Made by a program: the position numbers and the translations under genes. Below are positions 14,679 through 16,570 of a stretch of 16,570 nucleotides of DNA, piece by piece. The stretch is from Acidobacteriota bacterium (GTDB taxonomy: Bacteria > Acidobacteriota > Vicinamibacteria > Vicinamibacterales > 2-12-FULL-66-21). Within the stretch, counting starts at the first letter, position 1. Every line of letters starts with the position of its first letter. Location: the NCBI GenBank assembly GCA_020200195.1, contig JAIVJE010000303.1, positions 1 to 16,570 of the forward strand. Direction: 5' to 3'. The notes beneath the pieces are model-generated. The model was not told the DNA's origin and did not search any database. It worked only from the letters and a program-made list of their open reading frames with translations.

Positions 14679-15773
14679 ATGGAACGGGTCGATGTGCTCG
14701 TGGTCGGCGGCGGCGTCGTGGGTCTCGCGTGCGCTGCGGCAATGGCACGAGCCAGGCAGACCGTTTGCGTCCTCGAGCGTCACCGGCGCGCCGGCAGTGA
14801 GACCAGCACCCACAACAGCGGCGTCCTACACGCGGGCATCTACTATCCAACCGGATCGCTGAAGGCTCGATTGTGCGTCGAGGGTCAGCGTCTGCTCTAC
14901 GACTTCTGCAGTACACACCACGTGCCCCACGCGCGATGTGGCAAGCTCGTCGTCTCTGATCGAGACGCGGGCGTCAGCGAGCTCGAAACTCTGTACGCAC
15001 GCGGCACGGCGAACGGCGTCGAACATCTCGACATCGTCGACGCTGATTTCGTGCGCGCGCGCGAGCCGCACGCCCGGCCGGCGCCGGCGCTGTGGTCACC
15101 ATCCACCGGAGTCCTCGAGCCCGAAGCCCTCGTCGGAGCGCTGCGCGCGGAGTGCGAAGATCTCGGCGTGGCCGTTCTGGTAGGAACAACTGCCCTGAAT
15201 GGCGAGCAGCGGAAGGGCGAACTGCTGGTGGCGACCGGCAGGGAGACGATCGCTGCCCGTACCGTATTGAACTGCGCCGGTCTCCACGCAGACGATGTCT
15301 CCGGCGCGTTCGGCGGAGAGGCATTTCGAATCTTTCCATGCAGGGGGGAGTACGCCGAGCTGGCCCCTGCGCGCCGTCACATGGCCCGGGGTCTCCTCTA
15401 TCCTTTGCCGCACGCGTCGGGACACGGCCTCGGAGTGCACGTCACTCCGACGACATGGGGATCGGTGTTGCTCGGTCCCACAATCCGGTATCAGTCGCGC
15501 AAGGATGACTATGAGGGTGACCGCCTCCCGCTCGACGCGTTCCTGGAACCCACCCGGGCGTTGCTGCCGGCCGTGGTGGCTGACGACCTGCGACCCGGCG
15601 GCACCGGCATCCGCGCGAAGCTGCACCCTCCGGATCAGACCTTCGCAGATTTCATGATCCGGCGCGATACGCACGTCGCCCCGCTGATCCACGTCGCGGG
15701 CATTGATTCGCCGGGCCTGACGTCGTGCCTGTCGATCGCGGCGTACGTCACGAAGATCGCGTTGGACCTGTAG
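14679..15773 (+). CDS. lhgO: L-2-hydroxyglutarate oxidase/dehydrogenase-like FAD enzyme
   Basis: Oxidises L-2-hydroxyglutarate to 2-oxoglutarate using FAD, usually passing electrons to the membrane or to oxygen. The 364-residue DAO-family protein has the FAD dinucleotide motif 'VVGGGVVGLACA' (8-19), the L2HGDH signature 'HNSGVLHAGIYYPTGSLKARLC' split over 45-66, 'LNCAGLHAD' in the middle, and the C-terminal 'GIRAKLHPP' and 'GIDSPGLTSCLSIA' segments that complete the flavin site. Length is slightly below the roughly 400 of LhgO. No ribosome-binding site precedes the ATG; a promoter very close by suggests a leaderless mRNA. It is convergent with rmlD and has no visible functional tie to the sugar genes. 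A related FAD oxidase of another 2-hydroxyacid is the alternative. Confidence 0.85.
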   Translation: MERVDVLVVGGGVVGLACAAAMARARQTVCVLERHRRAGSETSTHNSGVLHAGIYYPTGSLKARLCVEGQRLLYDFCSTHHVPHARCGKLVVSDRDAGVSELETLYARGTANGVEHLDIVDADFVRAREPHARPAPALWSPSTGVLEPEALVGALRAECEDLGVAVLVGTTALNGEQRKGELLVATGRETIAARTVLNCAGLHADDVSGAFGGEAFRIFPCRGEYAELAPARRHMARGLLYPLPHASGHGLGVHVTPTTWGSVLLGPTIRYQSRKDDYEGDRLPLDAFLEPTRALLPAVVADDLRPGGTGIRAKLHPPDQTFADFMIRRDTHVAPLIHVAGIDSPGLTSCLSIAAYVTKIALDL

Positions 15774-15780
15774 TTCGTGG

Positions 15781-15895
15781 AGCTCTCAGCGGTCAGCTAT
15801 CAGCATTCAGCTTTCAGCTGCAATGAAGACCGCGATCTCAATTGCAGGTAGTAGCTGCCGGCTGACAGCTGACGGCTGACGGCTGTCAGCTCTCA
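15781..15895. repeat. Inverted array of degenerate heptamers between convergent genes
   Basis: The left arm is five exact-phase heptamers AGCNNTC (15781-15815) and a partial sixth. The right arm (15854-15895) is six heptamers of the form GCTNNCN, mostly GCTGACG or GCTGACA, the reverse complement of the left unit. Between them CTGCAAT (15818-15824) is exactly inverted as ATTGCAG (15841-15847) around a 16-base loop. The whole block can fold into one long imperfect hairpin and may end transcripts from both lhgO and rmlD. The last heptamer contains the rmlD stop codon. Confidence 0.7.
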
Positions 15896-16570
15896 TGTCC
15901 CCAGATGCCGTGCGAGCGCGTCGCGCCACTCCGGGAGTCGAATGCCGGTATCGGCCAGCTTCTGATTCGAGAGCGCGCAGTACTGCGGTCGGGCCGCCTT
16001 CATCGGCACGTCCCTGACGTTGACCGGCTCCAGCAGCGTGGGATCCGCGCCCAGCAGCCTCGCCGCTTCCGAACCGATGCCGAGCCACGTCGTCACGCCC
16101 GTGTTGACGCAGTGGTAGAGACCGGGTGGTGGTCGTCGCTCGAGCAGCGCGCGCGTCGCACCGGCGACATCCAACACGAAGCTGGGCGTCACCGTGCGAT
16201 CGGCAAAGACGCGCACGCGCTCACCCCGGCGTAGAGCGCCGCAGATACGATCGACACTGCTCTTGGCGCGCTCGCCACCGAAGAGGCTCTCCACACGGAG
16301 GATGTAATGAGCGGGCGCGTCGGCGGCCAGCCACTCGCCGAGCAGTTTGGACAGGGCGTAGTGGCTCTGAGGATTTGGAGGATCGGTCTCGACATACGGC
16401 CGGTCGGACTCGCCGTCGAAGACGAAATCGCTGCTGTAATGCACGAACATGGCGCCAGCGTCGGCGGCGGCCCGTGCCAGCTCCGCCACGCCGAGTGCAT
16501 TGACGGCAAATGCTGGCACAGGGCGATCCTGCGCGCCGTCCACATCATTGAAGGCCGCACAGTTGATTAC
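15893..16570 (-). CDS. rmlD: dTDP-4-dehydrorhamnose reductase RmlD (5' end off window)
   Basis: Reduces dTDP-4-dehydro-L-rhamnose to dTDP-L-rhamnose with NAD(P)H, the last step of rhamnose donor synthesis. The visible 225 residues run from the window edge in frame ('VINCAAFNDVDGAQDR') to the TGA at 15893. The family is about 290 residues, so the N-terminal Rossmann GxxGxxG part lies beyond 16570. Visible marks are 'FAVNALGVAELARAA', 'VHYSSDFVFDGE' with the catalytic Ser/Asp region, 'PYVETDPPNPQSHYALSKLLGE' split across the Tyr-x-x-x-Lys pair, and the substrate-domain 'FADRTVTPSF'. It is convergent with lhgO, and its stop lies inside the heptamer repeat block. Another SDR sugar 4-ketoreductase is possible, but the motif set fits RmlD well. 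Confidence 0.88.
   Translation of the reverse strand, partial: VINCAAFNDVDGAQDRPVPAFAVNALGVAELARAAADAGAMFVHYSSDFVFDGESDRPYVETDPPNPQSHYALSKLLGEWLAADAPAHYILRVESLFGGERAKSSVDRICGALRRGERVRVFADRTVTPSFVLDVAGATRALLERRPPPGLYHCVNTGVTTWLGIGSEAARLLGADPTLLEPVNVRDVPMKAARPQYCALSNQKLADTGIRLPEWRDALARHLGT

Noticed and set aside
15781..15895. The heptamer array as a CRISPR or a riboswitch
   Set aside because: Units are 7 bp with no spacers and no cas genes, and it lies between gene ends rather than before a start.

Overview
This is a 16.6 kb window from a high-GC bacterial chromosome. The mix of secreted HEAT-repeat and propeller proteins, surface-sugar genes and degenerate intergenic heptamer repeats makes Acidobacteriota (Vicinamibacteria-like) my best guess. 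That is an inference from gene style; no rRNA or marker gene is present to prove it.

Left part (1-10215), all on the minus strand and tightly packed, transcribed right to left: gmd (GDP-mannose 4,6-dehydratase), a Wzz-type chain-length regulator, pseC, pseB, a medium-chain dehydrogenase, a frameshifted Gfo/Idh/MocA oxidoreductase, an SpsF/PseF-type cytidylyltransferase, a PseG-PseH fusion, pseI, and a HisH-type glutamine amidotransferase cut by the left edge. Several junctions overlap by 4 bp or are separated by 5-7 bp, which indicates one operon. Together pseB, pseC, pseG-pseH, pseI and the cytidylyltransferase supply every step from UDP-GlcNAc to CMP-pseudaminic acid. HisH, gmd, the oxidoreductase pair and Wzz suggest that this sugar is further modified and placed in a surface polysaccharide or glycan.

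Middle part (10252-14622), plus strand, divergent from the operon across only 36 bp: a secreted HEAT-repeat protein, then two secreted proteins side by side. The first has an apparent seven-bladed beta-propeller followed by two copies of a ~115-residue domain. The second has a fibronectin type III domain followed by two more copies of the same domain. I do not recognise this repeated domain as a named family. The four copies look like a duplicated two-domain cassette.

Right part (14679-16570): an L-2-hydroxyglutarate oxidase-like FAD enzyme on the plus strand with a probable extended -10 promoter very close to its start, then a 115-bp array of inverted heptamer repeats, then a convergent rmlD (dTDP-4-dehydrorhamnose reductase) cut by the right edge. 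The longest stretch without a gene is 159 bp (11416-11574). No tRNA, rRNA, CRISPR array, transposase or integrase was seen.
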